Origin: JANYCO01 sp031416415
Lineage (GTDB): Bacteria; Bacteroidota; Bacteroidia; Cytophagales; Cytophagaceae
Direction of reading: 5' to 3'
Assembly (NCBI GenBank): GCA_031416415.1
Contig: JANOTP010000240.1
Span: forward strand, 1 to 22,712
DNA length: 22,712 nt
The first letter of the stretch is position 1. Every line of letters starts with the position of its first letter. The notes below the pieces were generated by a model. That model made no database searches, was not told where the DNA came from, and worked only from the letters and a program-made list of their open reading frames with translations. Positions 1 to 7,162 of the stretch are shown here, one piece after another. Both the position numbers and the translations under genes were made by a program.

Positions 1-1025
1 GGTATAAGCATATTAGAACCATGAATTCCTATGACAATGTTAGACGTTGAATATAATTCACACCATTCTAATTCAATTTTTGCATCAATTGAATTACTTC
101 GTAAATCACTAATCATGCTCCCTAATACACCTGTTTTTCCAATGCCAGTGGCATAAAATTTTATAGATCCATTTGATTTTTTATAGATTTTAGTAGCAAG
201 ATTTTTAATTAAATTATTTTGTTTGATGATAAAATATTTTTTCATCCAGCTCATCCAACCTTTGCTAACAGAGAGCTTCATTAGAAAAGCATCAATCTTA
301 TTTGGTAACCAAAATCGATCTTCCCTTAAAATAAAAGTAATTACAGGAGATTTTTTTTCAAAATCATCCAACTTGAATTTTTCTGTTTTAAGAAATATAC
401 TTAAATCTACATTGCTCAAATCGGGATGCACTGGTACTTCACTAAGCAAAACAGAATCAAATCTATTTATTTCATTCTTAACAAAATTATCAAGCCCTAA
501 AAGTTGTTTTTTTAAATCAATTAATTTTATGTCAAATAGCCATACTTCATCAATTCCAAAAGGAACCAGCCATTCAAATGACTTTGGTATTAGTAGTATC
601 AGCCCTTTCTGAGGAAATTCTTTTAAATATTTTTGTGCATTTATTAATTTTAAGAATACGTGGCCATAACAATTATCAAGACAATTCAGCAGTATTACTT
701 CATTTGATTTTTTAATTGTTTTTTTTAAAATTACACATTCCACTTTGTCGTTATTCCTAATTGAATTAATGAGTGGATCTGCAAGCCAAACTTTAATAGA
801 CTCGTCAAATCGTGTTTTAGTAGTTTTTTGTGAAAATGCAATTGGAAAAAGTGCGGCATGTCCAGTTGGAATGGTATGGTAGTAGCTATTTTCACAACAT
901 TCACAAACACAATCGGCTACCACATGAATGCCTTGAAATACCCATCCTACCGACTGCCCGAATTTACATCCGCAATCAGGACAAATAAAAGTAGTAGTTA
1001 TCGAGTTGGATTTTAATTCAAACAT
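1..1025 (-). CDS. GT61/DUF563-like protein with N-terminal Cys cluster, cut by window edge
   Basis: The frame is open from ATG at 1025 down to base 1 (341 codons) with no stop, so the C-terminus lies outside the window. The N-terminus has a possible metal-binding cluster: C15, C18 and C20 (CPDCGC), then C39, C41, C43 and C44 (CVCECC). The middle contains DNCYGHVFLKLINAQ (118-131 region), and the visible end contains VIGIHGSNML (331-340). Both resemble the glycosyltransferase 61 / DUF563 family, where the second motif normally precedes the last helices. If so, the protein probably glycosylates a surface or secreted substrate. The start lies 17 bases after the stop of the yhhQ-type gene, so it is probably the last gene of that operon. 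The plus-strand frame at 223-612 is a shadow. The open frame is certain; the family call is from recalled motifs and is moderate. Confidence 0.75.
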   Translation of the reverse strand, partial: MFELKSNSITTTFICPDCGCKFGQSVGWVFQGIHVVADCVCECCENSYYHTIPTGHAALFPIAFSQKTTKTRFDESIKVWLADPLINSIRNNDKVECVILKKTIKKSNEVILLNCLDNCYGHVFLKLINAQKYLKEFPQKGLILLIPKSFEWLVPFGIDEVWLFDIKLIDLKKQLLGLDNFVKNEINRFDSVLLSEVPVHPDLSNVDLSIFLKTEKFKLDDFEKKSPVITFILREDRFWLPNKIDAFLMKLSVSKGWMSWMKKYFIIKQNNLIKNLATKIYKKSNGSIKFYATGIGKTGVLGSMISDLRSNSIDAKIELEWCELYSTSNIVIGIHGSNMLI

Positions 1026-1042
1026 TTATCTTCTTTCAAGAC

Positions 1043-1813
1043 TCAAGATTGCTTTCTTTCTAAGTATTTATCGATCAAAGAATGTAAAAGATAAATCAAA
1101 GGAGTAAGCAAAATAGCCATTGTTAGTTTATAAATATAATTAATAATTCCGACAGAGAAAACAAATGCTAATGACCATTTTTTATCAGGGGCAGGCATTA
1201 AATAAAAGGCTATAAATAATACTAGGAAACTATCGATTAACTGTGAAACGAATGTAGAACCAGTTGCTCGTAGCCAGAGATATTTGTCACCGGTTTTTTT
1301 CTTTATGTATTCAAAAATATAGGCATCTAATATTTGTCCTACAAGAAATGCAATTAAAGAACCAACTATTATATTTAAACCTTGACCTAAGATAGCAGAA
1401 AAGGCATAATTAGGATTAAAAACATTGCCAATACTATCTTTGCTATTTACTTGCATCCAATAGTCAGAAGGAGTTAAATGTATAGCAATCCATATCATAA
1501 AAAAACTATAACTTATAAATCCTGCTGTTAAATAACTGATTCTTTTCACACCAGAAGTTCCAAAATATTCATTTATAATATCGGTAATTATGAATACGAA
1601 AGGCCAGAGAATAACACCTGCAGTCATATTAAAACTTAAAGGAAAGTCTTCGAAAAGATTTATATTAACAGGAGTAAAACCAAGTGTGGCTTCGACTGAA
1701 AATAACTTAGTTCCTATTACTTCTGCTATTAAAGCATTCGTAAGAAAAAAAGCACATAAAATGATATAGAGAAAATGCTTTTTGTGTTCGTGAACAGTGC
1801 CTGCAGCCTTCAT
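1043..1813 (-). CDS. yhhQ: Queuosine precursor transporter (YhhQ/VUT family)
   Basis: This 256-residue integral membrane protein has about six hydrophobic segments. The first is near residues 14-32, and others lie near 64-80, 95-112, 143-163, 188-206 and 215-245. Family marks are ITDIINEYFG at 76-85 and LRATGSTFVSQLIDSFL at 181-197. The YhhQ/VUT family imports queuosine precursors (preQ0/preQ1) across the inner membrane for tRNA wobble-base modification. The ATG lies four bases after the stop of rnz, so the two are probably co-transcribed, which pairs two tRNA-maturation functions. Family assignment is firm; the exact substrate is inferred from the family. Confidence 0.9.
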   Translation of the reverse strand: MKAAGTVHEHKKHFLYIILCAFFLTNALIAEVIGTKLFSVEATLGFTPVNINLFEDFPLSFNMTAGVILWPFVFIITDIINEYFGTSGVKRISYLTAGFISYSFFMIWIAIHLTPSDYWMQVNSKDSIGNVFNPNYAFSAILGQGLNIIVGSLIAFLVGQILDAYIFEYIKKKTGDKYLWLRATGSTFVSQLIDSFLVLFIAFYLMPAPDKKWSLAFVFSVGIINYIYKLTMAILLTPLIYLLHSLIDKYLERKQS

Positions 1814-1817
1814 TAAA

Positions 1818-2735
1818 TCAGTCGTTAATAGTATAAGTTTTACCCTCTTCGGCTAAAATAGTATTTGAAAAAACATTTTTAGCCTGCTCTAAAAGCGGTT
1901 CAAGGTCTCTGTACCTACTAGAGAAATGTCCAATGATTAGTTGTCCTACATTGGCCTTTAATGCTATAGTAGCAGCTTGCTCCGCGGTTGAGTGAAATGT
2001 CTGAATTGCTCTTTCAAGGTGTGAGTTATCAAAAGTAGCTTCATGAAATAAAAGGTCTACATCCTTAATAATAGGAAGAATAGATTCTAAATAAGCGGTA
2101 TCTGAACAATATGCATATGACAAGCTTTTCTTTGCAGGCAATGTTAGATCCTCATTCTTTAAAATTTTCCCATTTTCATCTTCAATATCTTCTCCTTTTT
2201 TCAATGCTAATTTTTGTAAAGGAGTAATTGTAATGGGTACTTTTTCCATTATTAATCTCCTTTTTTTTGGTTTCTCTTTGAAGAGAAAACCACAACAACG
2301 AATACGATGTGATAAAGGAATTGTATGTATTGTATAATTAGAGTGATCAACAATCTGTTCGGAAACCTCTGTATCTAATTCACGAAAGTGAATATTATAA
2401 TTAATAATGGTTTCAGAAAACTGAAGTTGTATTGTAATAATTTCTGAAAGTCCTTTGGGGCCATAGATAAAGAGTTCTTTTTTTCTTCCCCACAATTGCA
2501 TTGAACTAATAAGTCCTACGAGGCCTAAATAGTGATCACCATGTAGGTGACTTATAAAAATATGTGTGATTTTTGAATGGGAAATACGAAAGCGTATCAT
2601 TTGAAACTGTGTACATTCACCACAATCAATGAGGAAAAAAAAATTATTATTAATATTAAGGACTTGTGAAGATGGATGCCTGTTGTATACAGGTGATGCA
2701 GAGCCGGTGCCTAGTATTTTAACTTCAATTGACAA
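1818..2735 (-). CDS. rnz: Ribonuclease Z (tRNA 3' endonuclease)
   Basis: RNase Z is a metallo-beta-lactamase-fold zinc endonuclease that trims the 3' trailer of tRNA precursors. The N-terminus carries the expected start of the fold (VKILGTGSASP, 5-15) and LIDCGECTQFQ (35-45). The metal-binding motif HLHGDH is at 63-68, and further ligands appear in YCSDTAY, LLFHEATF and IIGHFSSRY in the second half. At 305 residues it matches the short bacterial ElaC/RNase Z form. The start is TTG at 2735: no in-frame ATG lies upstream, and the next methionine falls inside the fold. The start is only 30 bases after the terminator hairpin of the STAS gene, so either its promoter overlaps that element or it depends on read-through. 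Confidence 0.95.
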   Translation of the reverse strand: MSIEVKILGTGSASPVYNRHPSSQVLNINNNFFFLIDCGECTQFQMIRFRISHSKITHIFISHLHGDHYLGLVGLISSMQLWGRKKELFIYGPKGLSEIITIQLQFSETIINYNIHFRELDTEVSEQIVDHSNYTIHTIPLSHRIRCCGFLFKEKPKKRRLIMEKVPITITPLQKLALKKGEDIEDENGKILKNEDLTLPAKKSLSYAYCSDTAYLESILPIIKDVDLLFHEATFDNSHLERAIQTFHSTAEQAATIALKANVGQLIIGHFSSRYRDLEPLLEQAKNVFSNTILAEEGKTYTIND

Positions 2736-2765
2736 AGAAAGTTGAGATAAATGGTTTGAAAAATA

Positions 2766-2791
2766 AACGACCGGAAATTTATCCGGTCGTT
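2766..2791 (-). terminator. Intrinsic terminator after the STAS gene
   Basis: A perfect 10-bp stem pairs AACGACCGGA (2766-2775) with TCCGGTCGTT (2782-2791) around a 6-nt loop. On the minus strand it is followed by a U-rich run (TTTATTTTT, to about 2758). It starts 10 bases after the STAS stop. The plus-strand side is also T-rich, so it could work both ways, but no plus-strand gene needs it. Confidence 0.85.
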
Positions 2792-2800
2792 CACTATTTT

Positions 2801-3187
2801 TTATTCTTCTTTTCCGCCTTCTTCTTTGAGATTCTGCTCAAGTTCGTTCATAAAAACGGCATCGATAGATTCTTCAACAGTGGGTAGAATAGTGAGTACA
2901 GAATCAAGTTGTGAAATTTTTATTAGTTTCAATACATGCTCTGTAGGAGCTGCTAAAACAAATATACCTTTCTCATTTTCGCATAGTCTATTGCCTACTA
3001 ATATAGAACTTAAACCAGACGAATCAGTATACTTTACAGCACCTAGATCTAATATAATATTTTTTATACCTTCTGCATTCAGTTTTACGAGTTCCGATTT
3101 TAGCTCAGGAGCTACTATCGAAGTTAGTTTTTCTTCGTTCAACTGAAGTAAGGTGTATTTTTCTAATTTTTCTACTGAATACTTCAT
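2801..3187 (-). CDS. STAS-domain protein (anti-anti-sigma factor-like)
   Basis: A single STAS domain fills about 128 residues. The signature is TDSSGLSSILVGNRL (54-68); by comparison with SpoIIAA/RsbV, S57 would be the phosphorylated serine. STAS proteins of this type bind an anti-sigma factor or serine kinase, or act as a switch domain in other signalling complexes. I chose the ATG at 3187. A TTG at 3229 would add 14 residues but places the start badly relative to the first beta strand. The tail after residue 113 is acidic, then Lys/Glu-rich. No RsbW-type kinase or RsbU phosphatase is encoded nearby, so the partner is elsewhere. The gene follows purC by 60 bases and ends in a hairpin terminator. 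Confidence 0.85.
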   Translation of the reverse strand: MKYSVEKLEKYTLLQLNEEKLTSIVAPELKSELVKLNAEGIKNIILDLGAVKYTDSSGLSSILVGNRLCENEKGIFVLAAPTEHVLKLIKISQLDSVLTILPTVEESIDAVFMNELEQNLKEEGGKEE

Positions 3188-3247
3188 TTTATAAAAATCG
3201 CTATTAATCGTTATAGTTGTAAGATACAAATTAAGTCTAATTTTTCA

Positions 3248-4183
3248 TCAATTTAAACTTTTTTTAATGTTTTGTTCGATTCTGTTAACTAATTGAATAT
3301 TATCCCCCTTAATAAAAGACTCGCCTATCACCTTTTCATATAATTCAATATACCTATCAGAGATACTTTTTACAAGTTCAGGAGTCATTTCAGGTACTTT
3401 TTGACCCTCTTTACCTTGAAAACCATTCTCAATTAACCATTGACGTACAAATTCTTTGCTTAATTGTTTTTGGGCCTCTCCCATTTTCTGACGTTCAGTA
3501 TATCCTTCTATATAAAAATATCGGGAAGAATCAGGAGTATGTATTTCATCAATTAAATATATATCGTCACCAGATTTACCAAACTCATATTTTGTATCTA
3601 CTAGAATCAATCCTTGTTGAGCAGCTATTTCCGTCCCTCTTTTGTAAAGCGCATAAGTGTATGCTTCCATTTTTTCATAATCTTCTTTGGAAACAATACC
3701 TCTTTCTAAAATTTCCTCTCTAGAAATATCTTCATCATGTCCTTCATACGCCTTTGTAGTAGGTGTAATAATAGGTTGTGGAAGTTTATCATTTTCTATT
3801 AAACCATCGGGCAATGCTACACCACAAAGGATTCTTTTACCAGCCTTATATTCTCGAGCTGCATGACCTGCTAAATAGCCGCGGATTACCATTTCAACTG
3901 CAAATGGTTCACATTTTTTTCCAATAGTAACATTAGGATCCGCTACTACAATAACCCAGTTGGGAACGATGTCTTTGGTAGCTTCTAAAAATTTAGCAGC
4001 GATTTGATTTAATACTTGCCCCTTGTAAGGTATTGCTTTAGGTAAGACCACATCAAAAGCTGATATTCTGTCGGTAACCACTACAGCAAGTTTATCTCCA
4101 AAAGAATATACATCTCTTACTTTACCTTTATAGAACCCAGTTTGTCCAGGGAAATTGAAATTCGTTTCTTTAATTGCTTCCAT
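3248..4183 (-). CDS. purC: SAICAR synthase (purine biosynthesis)
   Basis: Phosphoribosylaminoimidazole-succinocarboxamide synthase joins aspartate to CAIR using ATP to give SAICAR in de novo purine synthesis. Family motifs appear in order: GKVRDVYSFGDKLAVVVTDR (20-39), SAFDVVLP (41-48), the VIRGYLAGHAAREYKAG stretch (99-115), LVDTKYEFG (193-201) and IDEIHTPDSSRYF (210-222). At 311 residues it is the longer form also seen in yeast and many Bacteroidota, rather than the roughly 237-residue E. coli form. The ATG at 4183 agrees with the conserved N-terminus. No other pur genes flank it. The STAS gene lies downstream on the same strand. Confidence 0.97.
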   Translation of the reverse strand: MEAIKETNFNFPGQTGFYKGKVRDVYSFGDKLAVVVTDRISAFDVVLPKAIPYKGQVLNQIAAKFLEATKDIVPNWVIVVADPNVTIGKKCEPFAVEMVIRGYLAGHAAREYKAGKRILCGVALPDGLIENDKLPQPIITPTTKAYEGHDEDISREEILERGIVSKEDYEKMEAYTYALYKRGTEIAAQQGLILVDTKYEFGKSGDDIYLIDEIHTPDSSRYFYIEGYTERQKMGEAQKQLSKEFVRQWLIENGFQGKEGQKVPEMTPELVKSISDRYIELYEKVIGESFIKGDNIQLVNRIEQNIKKSLN

Positions 4184-4648
4184 TTAGAATATATAAATTC
4201 AATTCAAAAATAGAGAAATTAGTTTAAGGTTGAAAATTTAAAATGGAATGTTGAAAGTTAAACGCGTGTTAAATACTTTAAAGTAAAATATAAAATTAAA
4301 AATGACTTAAAATTAACTTAGATAAGGTTTAAGTATAAAATCAACCAATACCACATAACTAACTTATATTGTTAATCTTATATTAAATTAAAAATGAAAA
4401 TAATTCACTACTTCCCTATTCTTATAAATGCTCTCCAAATATAAAAATAGCATTAAAATACTTTCATTTGAGATTGTAAGTACCAAATTGAAAAATAATA
4501 TTAATTTTCGTCTGCCTCAGGCCTTAAAAAGCAAGAATACAATTGTGAAATACTTATATTGTTTTAAACCTTTTATGATTTTAGGAGTCAAATCCAAAAC
4601 AACAATCATTTTGGCTTTTACACTAACCACAGAACTTCTTACTTAATA
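4184..4648. other. Non-coding gap between divergent purC and sigma genes
   Basis: About 465 bases of very AT-rich DNA lie between two divergently read genes and should hold both promoters. The only element I can point to is the purC -7 candidate. The 12-mer ACTTATATTGTT occurs twice (4362-4373 and 4552-4563), which may be chance. A 72-codon plus-strand frame at 4428-4646 ends just before the sigma gene, but it looks like translated AT-rich spacer. No tRNA or stable hairpin was seen. Confidence 0.5.
4205..4212 (-). promoter_or_regulatory. Candidate -7 element of the purC promoter
   Basis: Read on the minus strand, 4212-4205 is TATTTTTG, an exact match to the Bacteroidota -7 consensus TAnnTTTG. 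It would start transcription near 4198, about 15 bases before the purC ATG. The -33 region, 19-21 bases upstream, is weak (TTTTC instead of TTTG). AT-rich DNA produces such octamers by chance. Confidence 0.35.
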
Positions 4649-5188
4649 ATGGAAGATTCGGAGATTTTAGAAAAATTTCGGCAGGAGGAAACTCAAAATT
4701 ACGCCTTCAATTTGCTAGTACGAAAATATCAGCAAAAAATATATTGGCATATCCGTAAAATGGTTATTGATCATGACGATGCAAATGATTTAACTCAGGA
4801 TGTATTTGTTAAAATCTGGAAAAACCTCTTTGAATTTCGGCAAGATGCTCAGCTATACACTTGGATCTATAGGATAGCAACAAACGAATGTCTTAATTTT
4901 TTAAGTAAAAAGAGAAAAAGGTTCTTTTTACCCTTGCACAATGTAGAACATGAACTAGAAGCTAAACTAGAAAGTTCAGATTGTATTGGAGGAGATGAAA
5001 TACAACTTAAATTGCAAAAAGCGCTTCTTAAACTTCCTGAAAAACAAAGACTTGTATTTAATATGAAGTACTTTGATGAACTAAAATACGAAGAAATTTC
5101 AGAAATAGTAGGCACCTCTGTAGGAGCTTTAAAGGCTTCCTATCACATAGCCGTCAAAAAAATTGAAGATTACTTAAGCAAGAGTTAA
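4649..5188 (+). CDS. ECF-family RNA polymerase sigma factor
   Basis: This 179-residue sigma-70 protein has only regions 2 and 4. Region 2 spans about 20-88, with the core-binding helix DDANDLTQDVFVKIWKNL (43-60) and the DNA-melting/-10 part TWIYRIATNECLNFL (71-85). Region 4 spans about 115-175, with LPEKQRLVFNMKYF (129-142) and the helix-turn-helix YEEISEIVGTSVGALKASYH (147-166). Such factors direct RNA polymerase to stress or envelope promoters and are held by a membrane anti-sigma factor. The next two genes run in the same direction and look like that anti-sigma protein and a periplasmic sensor. The target regulon cannot be read from the window. Confidence 0.95.
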   Translation: MEDSEILEKFRQEETQNYAFNLLVRKYQQKIYWHIRKMVIDHDDANDLTQDVFVKIWKNLFEFRQDAQLYTWIYRIATNECLNFLSKKRKRFFLPLHNVEHELEAKLESSDCIGGDEIQLKLQKALLKLPEKQRLVFNMKYFDELKYEEISEIVGTSVGALKASYHIAVKKIEDYLSKS

Positions 5189-5231
5189 ACTATACTACTA
5201 AAATACAATCTAAGTAATAATAAGATAACTA

Positions 5232-5945
5232 ATGAAAAGAGAACGTAACAAAATTAAATTATCAGATATAGAAAAAAAGACCACTTTTTCTATACCTGAT
5301 AATTATTTTCATAAACTCAATTCTGATATTATTTCTAGGATAGAAAAAACCATACTTATAAACAATAAAAAATTAAAAGTATCTCCTTTAAAAACACCAG
5401 AAAAATATTTCAATGAACTACCGGAAAAAATAGAAAAGAAAATTTTCATAAAAAAAACTTTATTACACGACACTTTAAAGGATACGATTTTCTCCACTCC
5501 AGAAAATTATTTCATTCAGTTACATTCTGAAATAAAAGAGAAAACAACTGAAAATAATAGCCCAGATAGTATTCCACTTTGGGATATAAAACCACTTATT
5601 AAATATGCTGTTGCAGCATCTACAGCATCACTATTGATATTATCAACCTATTGGTTATATCAGAATGTAAACAATAAAGACAGTTACACTAGCTCTGCTT
5701 ATCCTAAAGTAACTGAATTAGAAGTTAACACTCTAATAACAGAAATAAACAAAGAAGATATTCGAGAGTACCTAAGTTATCATGATGAGCTTTTAATGGA
5801 TGCTGCACTAATTTCTAAGAAAAATATTTATAAAGAGATCACTAAAGATATACCTCTCGATAATCTAGACAAGGAAATAATAAAAGAAGAACTTGAATTA
5901 CTTGATTCTGATGAACTAGAACAAGAATTAGATCTAGAATTGTAA
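5232..5945 (+). CDS. Single-pass membrane protein, probable anti-sigma factor with NYF repeats
   Basis: The 237-residue protein has a cytoplasmic N-terminal part, one membrane segment (about 124-145) and an outer C-terminal part of about 90 residues. The N-terminal part holds three copies of a short repeat with core P-(D/E)-(N/K)-Y-F-x-x-L: at 22-29 (PDNYFHKL), 56-63 (PEKYFNEL) and 90-97 (PENYFIQL). Each is followed by a helix rich in Glu, Lys and Ile. The C-terminal part is acidic and ends in a run of E, L and D. No classical zinc anti-sigma motif (HxxxCxxC) is present. The position 43 bases after an ECF sigma gene and the topology suggest that it holds the sigma factor at the membrane. This role is inferred from context and from similar Bacteroidota arrangements. 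Confidence 0.7.
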   Translation: MKRERNKIKLSDIEKKTTFSIPDNYFHKLNSDIISRIEKTILINNKKLKVSPLKTPEKYFNELPEKIEKKIFIKKTLLHDTLKDTIFSTPENYFIQLHSEIKEKTTENNSPDSIPLWDIKPLIKYAVAASTASLLILSTYWLYQNVNNKDSYTSSAYPKVTELEVNTLITEINKEDIREYLSYHDELLMDAALISKKNIYKEITKDIPLDNLDKEIIKEELELLDSDELEQELDLEL

Positions 5946-5959
5946 GCAAAGAACGAAAA

Positions 5960-6376
5960 ATGAAAAAAATAATAATTATAATAGTCATTGTATTTACAGG
6001 TCTCTATGGTCATTCACAGGACAAACGAGAGCAAATAGAAAGTGCAAGAATTGCTTTTATAAGTCAGCGATTAAATCTTAGCTCAAGTTTAGCAGAGAAA
6101 TTTTGGCCGTTGTTTAACGAATATTCAAACAAACGACAAGAACTAAAACGTGCATTAAAGAAAATACAACTTTCGTCTCAGGAAATAAGTACAAGTGAAG
6201 AAATCATAAAATCTAATTTATTTACTTCATTACAATTAAAACAAAAAGAACTTGATCTTGAAAAAGAATACTTAGGTCGTTTTCTATTAATTTTAAGTGC
6301 CCGACAAATAAGTGAATTACAAAAAGCTGAAAGAGATTTTTTAAAAACAATGTTGGATAAACTTACTAACGACTAG
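5960..6376 (+). CDS. Spy/CpxP-like periplasmic protein ('sensor of ECF-type sigma factor' type)
   Basis: The 138-residue product begins with a signal peptide (MKKIIIIIVIVFTGLYGHSQ, cleavage near 20). A long, charged, all-helical region follows. It contains RIAFISQRLNLSSSLAEKFW (30-49), followed by PLFNEYSNKRQ. This matches the helical periplasmic heavy-metal-sensor / Spy-like proteins that often close sigma-anti-sigma operons in Bacteroidota. It starts 14 bases after the membrane protein and is clearly in the same operon. The likely role is to sense an envelope condition and signal to the membrane protein, or to act as a small chaperone. It ends 14 bases before the converging SPOR gene, with no clear terminator between. 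Confidence 0.75.
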   Translation: MKKIIIIIVIVFTGLYGHSQDKREQIESARIAFISQRLNLSSSLAEKFWPLFNEYSNKRQELKRALKKIQLSSQEISTSEEIIKSNLFTSLQLKQKELDLEKEYLGRFLLILSARQISELQKAERDFLKTMLDKLTND

Positions 6377-6390
6377 CTGTTTTACAAAAA

Positions 6391-6969
6391 TCACTCTGCA
6401 TAAACCCAAACATCCATACCTTTTGAATTTCGGAGTTCATCTCTCTTTGTACGCATTTCAACTGGGTCTTCTGATGATCCAATATAAATTCTATGAAATT
6501 TTCTTTCGTCGCCAGTAGAAATAATTTCAGCATCATAACCTGCTGCAACCATCTTGTTTTTGCATTTTTCAGCATACGGATAAAAAATAAAAGTACCTGC
6601 AACTAAATAATACTTTGTACCTGCAGGATAAACTGTAGAACTATTATTATTCGGTTTTTTATTTTGTCCTATAAAAGTATCCACTTCCTCTAATGCTAAA
6701 GAATCCTTACTTTCATCAGACAAAGAATCTTGACTAATAGTACTATCTATTTTGGCTAATGATTGGGGAGCAGAATATTTTAAAATTAGTTCCTTTTGGA
6801 AAATAGCCAAATAAACTAACCCACTTACAAAAAGAAAAATCAAAAATAGTAAGAAGTTTTGCCCCGCTTTACTTTCAGAATCTAATGTTGCTTGCTTAGT
6901 AGGCGCATCTTTAGAAACAGAAGGAACTGGAACTCTTCGTATTGGTTTTTTAGGTATTTCATTTGCCAT
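6391..6969 (-). CDS. SPOR-domain membrane protein
   Basis: The protein has 192 residues from the ATG at 6969; a GTG at 6978 would add three residues. It has a basic, proline-rich cytoplasmic N-terminus (1-35) and one membrane segment (about 38-58). A Ser/Asp-rich linker (65-115) leads to a C-terminal SPOR domain (about 118-191: YYLVAGTFIF, then YAEKCKNKMVAAGYDAEII, HRIYIGSS and WVYAE). SPOR domains bind denuded septal peptidoglycan, so a cell-division or wall-remodelling role is likely. Two -7-like octamers lie upstream on the minus strand (TAATTTTG at 7011-7004 and TATTTTTG at 7022-7015), but neither has a good -33 partner. It is read in the same direction as the nuo block but separated from it by about 190 bases. 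Confidence 0.8.
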   Translation of the reverse strand: MANEIPKKPIRRVPVPSVSKDAPTKQATLDSESKAGQNFLLFLIFLFVSGLVYLAIFQKELILKYSAPQSLAKIDSTISQDSLSDESKDSLALEEVDTFIGQNKKPNNNSSTVYPAGTKYYLVAGTFIFYPYAEKCKNKMVAAGYDAEIISTGDERKFHRIYIGSSEDPVEMRTKRDELRNSKGMDVWVYAE

Positions 6970-7162
6970 TCTATACACAAGTTAAAAATTCTTGTTTAAA
7001 ATGCAAAATTAGCCCAAAAATAGATTAAAGTTTGGTTTTACTAGTATGCGAATAAAAATAGTAAATGAACTCGCAACGTAACCTCTACCTATTCTAATGA
7101 ATGAGAAATCTATGGAAGTTATATTTTATTAGAATACTATGTTGAAGTGAATAGATAATCAT

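Noticed and set aside
223..612. 129-codon plus-strand frame
   Set aside because: It lies antisense inside the longer open minus-strand frame (1-1025), which has recognisable motifs; the plus-strand product is low-complexity Ser/Phe/Leu-rich.
4362..4563. 12-base direct repeat ACTTATATTGTT, 190 bases apart
   Set aside because: Only two copies of an AT-rich word in a spacer; chance is a sufficient explanation.
4428..4646. 72-codon plus-strand frame ending two bases before the sigma gene
   Set aside because: It has no family-like pattern, signal peptide or clear start signal, and composition like the AT-rich spacer. It might be an upstream leader ORF, but nothing supports that.
6979..7162. Search for a nuoN remnant between nuoM and the SPOR gene
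   Set aside because: Only 184 bases with no hydrophobic frame; no trace of nuoN.
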